The notes under the pieces were generated by a model. The model searched no databases. It was not told the DNA's origin and saw nothing but the letters and a program-made list of their open reading frames with translations. A program made the translations under genes and the position numbers. Source: Klebsiella oxytoca NBRC 105695 (lineage in GTDB: Bacteria; Pseudomonadota; Gammaproteobacteria; Enterobacterales; Enterobacteriaceae). Taken from it: a DNA stretch of 64,000 nt. Below, one piece after another: positions 29,838-38,364 of the stretch. Location: assembly GCF_001598695.1 (NCBI RefSeq), contig NZ_BCZK01000012.1, forward strand, positions 1-64,000, given 5' to 3'. Within the stretch, counting starts at the first letter, position 1. Each line of letters begins with the position of its first letter.

Positions 29838-32447
29838 TTAGCGGCATTCCACGCGTTGTCGCACCAGGGCCTGCCGGGTTGCGGGAAGTTGATAATGCAC
29901 CAGACACTGCCGGGAAGCTCCCCGGCCCCACTGCACTTTGAGCGTTCCCTGGGGGCTCAAACCGGCCAGGTAAACTTCGCCGCCATCGCCGACGATCGCC
30001 TCCTCCGCTGACGCATCGGTCGAGGCGGTCGCGCCGAACGGTACCGGCTGCCCGTCGTGCAGCAGCGTCAGGAGCGCACGTTCGCCGACGCGCGCTTTAA
30101 AGCTGGCCAGTACCAGCGCGCCCTGCGTAGGCACGACGTTCACGACGGCATCGTCGATATCCACGTCATCCGCCATCGAGTTCACATCCAGCGCCATGCG
30201 ATTTTGGCGATAGGTCGTGGCGTAAGGCACCACCGCATAGCCCCGGCGATCGGTATGAATGCCCGGCTCGTCATCAATATTGACATTGCCTGCTCCCGGA
30301 GCGGCGATCAGCACGTTGGTCTCGCCCAGCGGCTGGCTCAGCGTTAAGCCGTGCGCATGCGCCACTATGCCGCCGCTCAGACCGTAATTTATCTGCTGAT
30401 AATCGCCGTTATTGCTGGTGTTATAGCCCACGTTGACATTGCCTTCGGCGCCATCATATTCGAGGCTGGCGGCGCCGCTTTTACCAACGCCATGATTTTG
30501 ATAACCCTGCTGTACGCTATAGCTGAGATTGTTTTGCGCCAGCGCGGTACCGCTTATTCCGGCATTTTGGCTGACGCCGCCGTGCCGATCGGTACTGGTG
30601 CTGAACGTGGCGTAGATATTGTGATGCTTGTGGGTAACATCATCGCTGTGATGTAGCCACTGGCTGAGCGGCAGCGAGAGATTCAGGGCAATAAGCTGGT
30701 CGCTCTTGTCCTCTCCCGGGGCACGGCTTTGGTTATAAGAGAGGCTCCATGACACGCCCGCCAGGGTATCGCTATAGCCCACTTGCAGCAGCGTGTTCTT
30801 CTCACCGGTATGCCAGTAGCTCTGCTGACTACCGGTTACATAAAGCGAACCAAAACGCCCAAGCTGCTGCGAGATATTCAGCTGAATCTTGCCGCGTTTG
30901 GTGTAATAGAGGTTGTAGTAATCGCTCCAGCTACGCTGGTCTTCATTTTCGTCGGTTGGACCGTTATAGCCAGACATGCGCTTCAACGCCGTCTCGTCGA
31001 GGGTATAAAAACCCGATGTTGAGTAGCGATAGCCGAGCAGCTGAAAGTTAGTTCCCAGACTATTCAGCGATTTAGCGTAAAGAAAACGCGTGGATTGCCC
31101 CTGATGCTCGCTATCATCAGCCAGGGTGCTGCGCGCCTGGGTCAGGTCGACGGAAATCGCCCCCCAGTCGCCCAGATTGGCTCCCGTACCTAACGCCAGC
31201 GCGCGATAATGATCGGCAAACTGCGTCCCGCCGTAGACGGTAAAGCCGTGCGGCAGGCCCCATATCAGCGTCGCCTGGCCAAACTTAACGTCCTCTTTCT
31301 GGCTGCTGTCGCCGCGATAGCTCGCCGCCGTGGCCGCGTATTTCAACCGCCCTTCACGTTGCAGAATTGGCACAGCGGAATACGGCACGCTATAGCGAGT
31401 GATGCTGCCATCGGACTCTTTTATCTCAACGCTCAAATCACCGCTGCTGGCCGTGGAGTAAAGGTCGTCAATGGTAAATGCGCCGGGAGAGACGTAGCGC
31501 TGGTCGATGGTGTAGCCATTCTGCCGAATGGTCACCTGGGCATTGCTTTTAGCGATACCGTGGATGGTCGGTGCGAAGCCTTTCATACTGTCAGGCAGCA
31601 TGTTGTCATCGGAAGCCAGCTGAATGCCGCGAAAGGGCAAACTGTCGAAGATCGCGGAAGGCGTATAGCTATCTCCTGCGGTCAGTTCGCTTTTCAGAGC
31701 GCGCAAATCGCGCTCTACATACGTGCTGATATGCTGCCAGTCGCTTTTATTGCTCTCGCCGCCGCTGTTATCGTTCCAGGTGGAATAGTTACGCAAGCGC
31801 CAGGCGCCAAGGTTCAGGCCACTGTTAAGGCCAAGAAACAGGGTACGGGCATCAACGCCGCCCTCGCTGCGATCGCGGCTATTCGCACCGGTAAACGTGT
31901 AATTAAGCAATAGCGCGTTGATCCCTTCATCCCAGTATTCAGGTGCAATATAGCCCCTGGCGCTGTTCTTCATCGCCGCCTGGGGAATACTGATATTCAG
32001 GCGCTGCTGGGTGAAATCAAAGCGCGCGAAAGCCGCGGGAATGGCGGCGGCAATATCCACGCACCCTTGAGAAGAGGGCTTTAACAACCCCGGAAAGGCC
32101 TCAACGTTCACCTTCATCTCTTTGAGCATATCAGGCGTCAGACAAGCGCTTAGCCCGGAGTCGTCTGCGGCTGGCGTCCTGGCGGAGGGTTTCGCTTCGT
32201 AGAAGGTCATATCGCGGGTGGCAAGAAAGGCGCCATTCAGATAGACGTCGACCCGATAAACGCCAGGCGCCTGGCCGTTGCCTTCAAAACGTGAAAGATC
32301 GGCGATCCTGGACGGATCGTCCGATAAAAACGCGGGATTAAAATAGTTATCCGCCCAGCCCTTCGGCAGCGTTAACACGCTGACTAAAGTCAGGGTCATC
32401 AGCACCGGTTTACTGACAGACGGCGATTGACGCTTTATAGCAGCCAT
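29838..32447 (-). CDS. bcfC: Outer-membrane fimbrial usher, BcfC-like
   Basis: 869-residue FimD/PapC usher that assembles and exports the pilus. N-terminal domain begins after the signal (WADNYFNPAFLSDD, typical FNP start), a plug and 24-strand barrel in the middle, and C-terminal domains ending CLVHYQLPATRQALVRQRVECR. Cysteine pair near the C-terminus is conserved in ushers. I chose ATG 32447 (MAAIKRQ), 10 nt after the bcfB stop; a start at 32507 would overlap bcfB by 50 nt and place 20 odd residues before the signal. Confidence 0.92.
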   Translation of the reverse strand: MAAIKRQSPSVSKPVLMTLTLVSVLTLPKGWADNYFNPAFLSDDPSRIADLSRFEGNGQAPGVYRVDVYLNGAFLATRDMTFYEAKPSARTPAADDSGLSACLTPDMLKEMKVNVEAFPGLLKPSSQGCVDIAAAIPAAFARFDFTQQRLNISIPQAAMKNSARGYIAPEYWDEGINALLLNYTFTGANSRDRSEGGVDARTLFLGLNSGLNLGAWRLRNYSTWNDNSGGESNKSDWQHISTYVERDLRALKSELTAGDSYTPSAIFDSLPFRGIQLASDDNMLPDSMKGFAPTIHGIAKSNAQVTIRQNGYTIDQRYVSPGAFTIDDLYSTASSGDLSVEIKESDGSITRYSVPYSAVPILQREGRLKYAATAASYRGDSSQKEDVKFGQATLIWGLPHGFTVYGGTQFADHYRALALGTGANLGDWGAISVDLTQARSTLADDSEHQGQSTRFLYAKSLNSLGTNFQLLGYRYSTSGFYTLDETALKRMSGYNGPTDENEDQRSWSDYYNLYYTKRGKIQLNISQQLGRFGSLYVTGSQQSYWHTGEKNTLLQVGYSDTLAGVSWSLSYNQSRAPGEDKSDQLIALNLSLPLSQWLHHSDDVTHKHHNIYATFSTSTDRHGGVSQNAGISGTALAQNNLSYSVQQGYQNHGVGKSGAASLEYDGAEGNVNVGYNTSNNGDYQQINYGLSGGIVAHAHGLTLSQPLGETNVLIAAPGAGNVNIDDEPGIHTDRRGYAVVPYATTYRQNRMALDVNSMADDVDIDDAVVNVVPTQGALVLASFKARVGERALLTLLHDGQPVPFGATASTDASAEEAIVGDGGEVYLAGLSPQGTLKVQWGRGASRQCLVHYQLPATRQALVRQRVECR

Positions 32448-32457
32448 TTTCTGCACG

Positions 32458-33141
32458 CTAAGATTGGCTCTGGCAGGTTTGTACAGGCGTGGTCGCACCA
32501 AAATCATTGACGGTCTGGAAGGTTACCCGGCTTTCGCTGCTCTGCAACGTCAGCTCGCTTTTTGGCGCGACCATGGCATTCGGCAGTTTTCGGCTTCCAG
32601 CATGTATTTCAACCAGAGAGACATAGTAGGGCGACGGATTGGTAACGATTAATCGACCGTTTTGGCTATGGCAGCGCAGCATCGCGGGCGCATTTGTGGA
32701 AGGAACGGACAAATCCGCAGGACGAATAAAAAGTTTAATGACGCTTTGGGTCGCAATTTGCAATGAATTATTCGCCAGCCTGGTTTTATCGACCGAGGGG
32801 ATCGCTTTGCTATTGAGATAGAACACGCTTTCCCGGTCGGTGGGCAAAGACGGACCGATGTACATAATTCGCAGGGTGTTCTCTTTTTTCGGCTGAATCA
32901 CGAACAGCGGCGGGGTAATAATAAAATCAGCGCTCCGGCTACCATCAGCATTGGCAACCCAGGACTGAATCAGGAAAACGTTGTTCTCCGAGGAGTTAAT
33001 AACCGGCAGAGAGACCTGCTTGCTTCCCTGCGGATAGATAACGCGGGTTGATCCCAGAGCGATACCGCCCGCGTGCGCCTGGTTTATTATTCCAGCGATA
33101 GCCAGCAACAGCGATAGAAATTGAATTGTTCTTTTAAGCAT
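32458..33141 (-). CDS. bcfB: Periplasmic fimbrial chaperone, BcfB-like
   Basis: 227-residue PapD-like chaperone: signal peptide to NQAHA-GG, GIALGSTRVIYPQGSKQVSLPVIN, then FIITPPLFVIQPKKENTLRIMYIG containing the conserved basic residue and the subunit-capping strand, and LPTDRESVFYLNSKAIP. It is just upstream of the usher and presumably serves the major subunit. A strong stem-loop separates it from bcfA. Confidence 0.9.
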   Translation of the reverse strand: MLKRTIQFLSLLLAIAGIINQAHAGGIALGSTRVIYPQGSKQVSLPVINSSENNVFLIQSWVANADGSRSADFIITPPLFVIQPKKENTLRIMYIGPSLPTDRESVFYLNSKAIPSVDKTRLANNSLQIATQSVIKLFIRPADLSVPSTNAPAMLRCHSQNGRLIVTNPSPYYVSLVEIHAGSRKLPNAMVAPKSELTLQSSESRVTFQTVNDFGATTPVQTCQSQS

Positions 33142-33184
33142 TTTCTAAGTAAATAAACGATTTTGGGCGCAACACAAATAGCGT

Positions 33185-33211
33185 TTCCTCCGTGCAAGAT
33201 GCACGGAGGAA
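33185..33211 (-). other. Stem-loop between bcfA and bcfB
   Basis: Near-perfect palindrome TTCCTCCGTGC (33185-33195) / GCACGGAGGAA (33201-33211), extendable by one A-T pair. No U-run on the minus strand. This position after the major pilin gene is where pilus operons commonly stabilise or partially stop the transcript to favour the major subunit. Confidence 0.65.
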
Positions 33212-33225
33212 TACCTGAAAAGAAA

Positions 33226-33768
33226 TCAGGAGTACACCATACTAAAGGTGGCGGTAGCAGAGACGTTACCGGCAACTACAGCGCCGGTGGCGATATAATC
33301 GACGCTCAGCGGAACCACGTTTTCACCATCAATTAACGTTACGGTGCCAGAAGTATCGCCAATATTGAGCGGCTGGCCGTCCGGACCATACAGCTGCAGA
33401 GCGACGTTGGTAGCCGCACCAGCACCTGCGGTGTTGGCAAGGGAGCCGGCCAGCGTACCGTCCTGCTGACCGTTAAAAATAACTGCGGCTTCCTGGCTTA
33501 CCGTGGTATCGCAATCTTCCAGTTTGATCGAGAAATCTTCTTTTTGATTCGCAACCATGCCGGCGGCCGTTAATTTGCTGGCACGAACCTGGCTTAAGGT
33601 GACCGTTTGATCAACGGAGTCAGCAGAAACAGAACAGGCGGCATTAACAACCTGGCCAACAAAATTAACAGTGCCACCCGAAACGGTCGCCGTATCCGCA
33701 AAAGCGGAAGTCATCATGCCGCCTGCAGAAATAGCAGTCACCATCATGGCTAATAGATGCTTTTTCAT
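33226..33768 (-). CDS. bcfA: Major fimbrial subunit, BcfA-like
   Basis: 180-residue type 1 pilin. Signal peptide MKKHLLAMMVTAISAGGMMTSAFA, mature DTATVSGGTVNFVGQVVNAACSV with the first Cys, second Cys in KLEDCDT, C-terminal ATATFSMVYS with penultimate Tyr. It closely follows my memory of Salmonella BcfA (NFVGQVVNAACSVSADSVDQTVTL). First gene of the eight-gene leftward operon; its promoter must lie in the A+T-rich 417-bp region upstream. Confidence 0.9.
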   Translation of the reverse strand: MKKHLLAMMVTAISAGGMMTSAFADTATVSGGTVNFVGQVVNAACSVSADSVDQTVTLSQVRASKLTAAGMVANQKEDFSIKLEDCDTTVSQEAAVIFNGQQDGTLAGSLANTAGAGAATNVALQLYGPDGQPLNIGDTSGTVTLIDGENVVPLSVDYIATGAVVAGNVSATATFSMVYS

Positions 33769-34185
33769 ATAATCCCTTTTAAATTTAATAAAAACCCAGT
33801 GTTATAGTTTGATAAATATCAGACATTGGTGGACAAGGGCTTTCGCTCAGGCCAGCCTGACGATCCCTGGCTTTATATGCTACAGGAAGACACTCACGTC
33901 ATTAATATGAGATAACTTACTGACCAGTAATCGCCTCACTCAAATAAACACTCTGACATTAGTTAATTATTATAAAAGGTATAAACAGTTGCAATCATCA
34001 CCTGCTGTTTTTATAGGACTACACATAACCTCATGTTTTAAAAGAACTATAGTCATGAGATACACCCTATGCCATCAGGACTATTGACTTTTTAATTAAT
34101 ACATGAACACACGAAAGACAACCGTTCGTAATACTTTTTAAAAGGTGTTTAATTGATGTAAAAAAACACCTTTTATGCAACATCG
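33769..34185. promoter_or_regulatory. A+T-rich bcfA control region
   Basis: 417-bp spacer, very A+T-rich, between bcfA and the regulator gene. It must contain the bcfA promoter. No phase-switch inverted repeats or recombinase gene are seen. A palindrome AAAAGGTGTTT (34140-34150) / AAACACCTTTT (34164-34174) just after the regulator stop may act as its terminator. Confidence 0.5.
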
Positions 34186-34902
34186 TTAATAGGCCGTCGG
34201 TAATTTCTTCATGTCTAATAAACGACCGCCATCGATACTAATATAACCCCCTTTCTTAAGTTCAGAGAGAAGTTTCATCGTACGGCTACGGGATATGCCC
34301 GTTCGTCTTTGAATAAAGTTAAGGACGTTAATGCTTTGTCGGTATTCGCTGGCATAAGCCCAAAGTTCGATTAATAATGCGCGCACCTTCAGATAAGAAT
34401 CCACGCCAACCAGCTCCCGATCCCGTACGCTCATCACCATCAAACGATAGGCAAGTATTCGTGCGACATCGTGCCACAGATCGCACTCATCGACGGTCTT
34501 AATAAAGTCGGGCAAAGAAACCGCACGTCCGCTGCACTCGGTTTCGGCCACCAGAAAGTGCTCCGGTCGGGTCGGAACATCGTAGGTTACCCCATAGCTA
34601 TCGACGAGTCCGACAATAGAGGGCGCAAATGTAGAACTCACATGAAGTCCACTGCCGCAGCGGCAAAATGAAAAAATCCCGGACTGCAGAAGGACTATTT
34701 TATTCTCACCGCCAGAATTAAGTAAAAACTCATCACCAGGATTTAAATTAAAAGGCTTACCAAAAGACCATAATGCAGAGAAGAGCGCATCAAGCGCTGC
34801 ATGTGGTTTAGCCTGCTGGGAAAATAAATATGAGTGCAAGGTATTCTCATTATCGTTTTCAGCAATGTCAACTTTCATTTTTTCATTAAAAACCATAATC
34901 AT
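34186..34902 (-). CDS. Crp/IprA-like transcriptional regulator
   Basis: 238-residue protein with an N-terminal cupin-like half (FNLNPGDEFLLNSGGENKIVLLQSGIFSF) and a C-terminal winged helix (INVLNFIQRRTGISRSRTMKLLSELKKGGYIS). This is the IprA/Crp-Fnr arrangement, but the cyclic-nucleotide-binding residues of Crp are not evident, so the ligand may be none or different. Start ATG 34902 has only a weak ribosome site; ATG 34896 is equally possible. It lies between the fimbrial operon and the chitinase island, in the same direction as bcfA and 417 bp upstream. Control of one or both is an inference. Confidence 0.68.
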   Translation of the reverse strand: MIMVFNEKMKVDIAENDNENTLHSYLFSQQAKPHAALDALFSALWSFGKPFNLNPGDEFLLNSGGENKIVLLQSGIFSFCRCGSGLHVSSTFAPSIVGLVDSYGVTYDVPTRPEHFLVAETECSGRAVSLPDFIKTVDECDLWHDVARILAYRLMVMSVRDRELVGVDSYLKVRALLIELWAYASEYRQSINVLNFIQRRTGISRSRTMKLLSELKKGGYISIDGGRLLDMKKLPTAY

Positions 34903-35213
34903 AGGTCAACCCAACATATACTTAATGAAAGGTGTCTTCAATTAATTATAAATAAAACCACCTGGTAGTATATCTGTACCAAACCCGCACAAATACGCAA
35001 TACTTAGCACGATGAGTAAATTCTTAATAAAAATATCAACAAGCTCAATTAAACCTCAAAACATAATATTAACAGGGAAATAAAATCACAAATGAAACTA
35101 TTTCTCGGAAAATAAAAAACCTCATAAAAAATAGTGATTCAGAATATTAAACTCTCTGAATCACTATGAACAAGACGATTTTTCTTCACTAAACAGCAGG
35201 GAAAGAGGTGTTA
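34903..35213. other. A+T-rich spacer between regulator and the 1019-residue protein gene
   Basis: 311 bp, very A+T-rich, no reading frame worth calling. It contains the regulator's promoter on the minus strand and the terminator listed at 35126-35167. Confidence 0.5.
35126..35167 (-). terminator. Terminator of the chitinase gene pair
   Basis: 13-bp perfect stem ATAGTGATTCAGA (35131-35143) / TCTGAATCACTAT (35155-35167); the minus strand then reads TTTTTATGAG. Confidence 0.85.
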
Positions 35214-38200
35214 TTAACTAAAATATTTTGGCGCTGAGTAATATTCCACCATTTTTTCTGCCAGCCAACCGCCATCTTCACCGTTAGAGTGAATTGTCGT
35301 AATGCTTACCGTTGAGCCTCCGCCCCAAAGTACCGAGAAAACGTTATAATCAGGGAGATTTAACGCCTGCATCTGCCCCCAGTCGTAGCCATTATCCTGG
35401 CGTAAAAAGTCGCCGACTGTCGCTACGCCATAAGTCGCGCTATTCACCGTCGTATTTAACAGATCCGAAGCGATGGTATTGAGATCGCTGCCAATACGCG
35501 CATCGCCCATAAAGAAGCTTCCGCCCGACGCGTAGTGCGCGGCGGCAATTTTACTGTTGCCTTCGTCTACGGTTGGCATATGGCCCCCCGGGATTTGCCA
35601 TAGCATAGCTGGTTTATGCAGGTCTTTAGCCGCTTGTTTTACCATCCCTAAATAATTAAACCAGCAGGTCGCGTTCCAGCCATAGTGCGCTAATGCATCC
35701 GGGCTAAAGCAATCGCGTTCAAATTTATCAAAGGCGATAAAATCTGGCGCATACTCACCGCTATACACTCCCAGCTCATTGATAAAGCTGGCTATCGCTG
35801 TCCCCTGGGCCACAGGATCGGCATTTGCTCTGAGTACCCAGTCTGCCGTTCCCGTCGCCCAGACGTTGGTCTGCCAGCCGAAGGCCACGTCCGGCGCAAA
35901 CTGGCGCACAATATAGTTAATCGCCTGGACATAACCATAAAGATCGTTAGAAAACGTCGGCAACAGCGGCGCGCTGAATCCCGGAAGAGCAGGCAAAGCG
36001 TTAATCGCCGCCGCCAGCTGGACATTAACCTGTACGCTATTCGCTTTACGTACTGCGGTATAGCCGTACGGCTCCTGCTGTATCGCGCCAAGGAAATCCG
36101 GATTCAGCACAAAGGTGGCGGGAACGGCGTGCTGGTCGCCCTTCCAGGACTGCGCCGCAAGACACTGGGTGATGAAGTTACCAAAGTGGTTACGTAACCG
36201 CTGTCCGTCCTGAAGATCCGAGAGCGCGCTGCCGCCGCTGGCGTTAGCGGTATAAACCACCATGACCGGCATCACGGAGCGTCCCGCTTCTTTTTCAATC
36301 TCACGCACCAGCGGAACGGTTTTGTGAATCGGCAGCGAGTCATAATCAAGGAAGCCGTCACCGTTTTTATCCACTTCCGCCGCCGGTATCGGGTCGCCGC
36401 CGCCGTCAAAACCATCATATTTAAACAGGGCGCTAAAAGGGACGTCGCGATATAGCGATACGGTATCCGCGGCATTCACCGTCACCCCGCCGTGGGCAAG
36501 ATAGTCCGGCCAGCCTTTAACCTGCAGTGGAACGCCCTGCACAAACTCGAGCGTAATGTGATTGACGCTTTTCAGCAGCCGCAGCGGCGCATCCTGTTCA
36601 CAGCGCCACGGTGTACCGGCGACGTAAACATCGGGAGTCTCAACGCTATACTGTCCGGGAGCCAGATGCATCGCCAGCGTTTGCAGACGGGCATCGCTCT
36701 CCAGCATCACGGTATATTGATATTGCCCGCAGCAGAACCGATAGCGCTGAGGCGATACGCCCTCAGGTAAACCTAGTATCGTCACCTGAACTTCGACAAA
36801 ATCATGACTATCAACCCCGGTCTGCTGGAAGCCGATGCTCACCTCTTTCACCTGGCCCTGCTCAGGGGTAAAAATCGTCGGTCGGGCGGGATGGCTAATC
36901 ATCTGGTTATTGATTACCGTCGACTGTAAGCCAATCTCGTAGCAGTGACCGGCGATAAGCCGATCCACCAGCTGTATTTGGTTGACGGGCATCGTCAGGG
37001 TTCTTTCGCATACCCCAGATTCCGACCACAGCTCAACCACCATTTCCGCGCCGGCAAACTCAGGGGCATCGACGATAAGACGTACTGAAGCAAACTGTAC
37101 CGGCGCCTGATACGCGACCTGACAGGTCTGGCAGTCAGATCCACCAGCCAGCTTCAGCCTGAACGTCGATTCAACGGGTACGATCTGCATATCATCATTA
37201 CTCAGCTCCAGCACAGCGATCGTGTACTCACCTGCGCTAAGATCGCTGATGGTCAGCGTCTCTCCCCACTCGCCTGCAAAGCGTCGTGAAGTCGCATCCG
37301 GATAGTACAGGTCGATCGTCGGCTTCAGGGTGGTGTTTTGTTTTAACGAAGGGAACTGAATATTGATCTTGCCCTGACGGCCTGGGTCGTGCGCGAGGAT
37401 TGCCGTTAAGCCGCTCATAGTGACCGGAGTTTGGGTAGCGGAAAGATAGAACTGCAGCTCAGCGCTTGCGCCTCCCTTTAGCCAGAATTGCCCATCATTA
37501 TTTATCGTAATCGTGTTCTTTTCGATTGGCCAACCGCCGTCGCTGCCCAACGTTACGGGCTTGTTGCCGAGCAAAGATCCGCTGAACGCGCTGTAAGGAT
37601 CGGGATGCGCGCTGGCGGTAAACTGCAGCTTAAGTTGGTTAAGATCGATAGCCTGGGCATAGAGGTTGGTCAGCGTCAGAGTCACCCGTTGATACCAGCT
37701 GGTCGTGCTCAGCGGGCTTGCGACAACAGTGATTCCCTCTCCTTCCACAACCGCATCATCGCCCTGCTCTTCAGGCTCAGGAGCCATCTCATCCGTACCC
37801 TCATCGTCAGGGATAATCTCTTCCGGTACAGGCGCGACATCATCAGTTTGATCATCGACGGGGGCTTCAGGTTCCGGCTGCCCCTCGTCCGCAGATTCAT
37901 CAGCGCTATCATCTTGCGCAGATGAGGCCAGGGTTAAGCTAAAAGTTGAGATTTTGACCGGTACCTGAGTGGCGGCAAAGCTGAAGAATAACGTGCCGCT
38001 TTCACCGGGCTGCAGCAGCAGCGGTTGGCTGTTATTAATAATGATTTCATTGACGTCGAGGGCTCCCTGCGTTTTACCGCTTAAGGTGAGGGGCATATCC
38101 CCTTTAAGCGTACCGCCAAAATTGCCCCACGGATCCTGATGTCCGGACCCGGTAAAACCAATGGCCGCATGATTGATATCCACGGCGCTGTTATTTTCAT

Positions 38201-38273
38201 TGGTGATGGTTAAGGTGATTTTTTGATACCAGCTGTTCACATCGATCTGGCTGTTTTTAATCGAGACCGTCAT
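35214..38273 (-). CDS. Signal-less protein with duplicated carbohydrate-binding modules
   Basis: 1019-residue protein. Two homologous beta-domains, about residues 1-115 and 185-305, share SWYQ(K/R)(I/V)TLT(I/L)TN, DPW/DPY, G(T/S)L.G, PVT(L/M) and end in A(T)Q(V/T)PV; they look like chitin/cellulose-binding modules. A very acidic linker (rich in D, E, P) joins them. A beta-rich middle (310-600) leads to a C-terminal ~400-residue domain with YDGFDGGGDPIP, KNGDGFLDYDS, AFDKFERDCFS and MLWQIPGGHMP, plausibly a sugar-hydrolase barrel but no family I recognise. There is no N-terminal signal peptide. ATG 38273 is chosen (GAGGA 9 nt upstream); TTG 38279 is too close. It follows the chitinase gene after a terminator. 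Function inferred only as chitin/glycan-directed. Confidence 0.62.
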   Translation of the reverse strand: MTVSIKNSQIDVNSWYQKITLTITNENNSAVDINHAAIGFTGSGHQDPWGNFGGTLKGDMPLTLSGKTQGALDVNEIIINNSQPLLLQPGESGTLFFSFAATQVPVKISTFSLTLASSAQDDSADESADEGQPEPEAPVDDQTDDVAPVPEEIIPDDEGTDEMAPEPEEQGDDAVVEGEGITVVASPLSTTSWYQRVTLTLTNLYAQAIDLNQLKLQFTASAHPDPYSAFSGSLLGNKPVTLGSDGGWPIEKNTITINNDGQFWLKGGASAELQFYLSATQTPVTMSGLTAILAHDPGRQGKINIQFPSLKQNTTLKPTIDLYYPDATSRRFAGEWGETLTISDLSAGEYTIAVLELSNDDMQIVPVESTFRLKLAGGSDCQTCQVAYQAPVQFASVRLIVDAPEFAGAEMVVELWSESGVCERTLTMPVNQIQLVDRLIAGHCYEIGLQSTVINNQMISHPARPTIFTPEQGQVKEVSIGFQQTGVDSHDFVEVQVTILGLPEGVSPQRYRFCCGQYQYTVMLESDARLQTLAMHLAPGQYSVETPDVYVAGTPWRCEQDAPLRLLKSVNHITLEFVQGVPLQVKGWPDYLAHGGVTVNAADTVSLYRDVPFSALFKYDGFDGGGDPIPAAEVDKNGDGFLDYDSLPIHKTVPLVREIEKEAGRSVMPVMVVYTANASGGSALSDLQDGQRLRNHFGNFITQCLAAQSWKGDQHAVPATFVLNPDFLGAIQQEPYGYTAVRKANSVQVNVQLAAAINALPALPGFSAPLLPTFSNDLYGYVQAINYIVRQFAPDVAFGWQTNVWATGTADWVLRANADPVAQGTAIASFINELGVYSGEYAPDFIAFDKFERDCFSPDALAHYGWNATCWFNYLGMVKQAAKDLHKPAMLWQIPGGHMPTVDEGNSKIAAAHYASGGSFFMGDARIGSDLNTIASDLLNTTVNSATYGVATVGDFLRQDNGYDWGQMQALNLPDYNVFSVLWGGGSTVSITTIHSNGEDGGWLAEKMVEYYSAPKYFS

Positions 38274-38299
38274 TGACAAAATTCCTCATTCCCTGGTGG

Positions 38300-38324
38300 A
38301 AAAAAGCCCCGGTAAACCGGGGCT
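38300..38324 (-). terminator. Hairpin terminator between the chitinase and downstream gene
   Basis: Minus strand AGCCCCGG / CCGGGGCT (8-bp stem, 4-nt loop) followed by TTTTT; only about 27 nt before the next start, so it may act as a leaky terminator setting the ratio of the two products. Confidence 0.82.
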
Positions 38325-38364
38325 TGCATTTTTTAGCCCACTATTTTTCGCTTAACGAAAAGGA

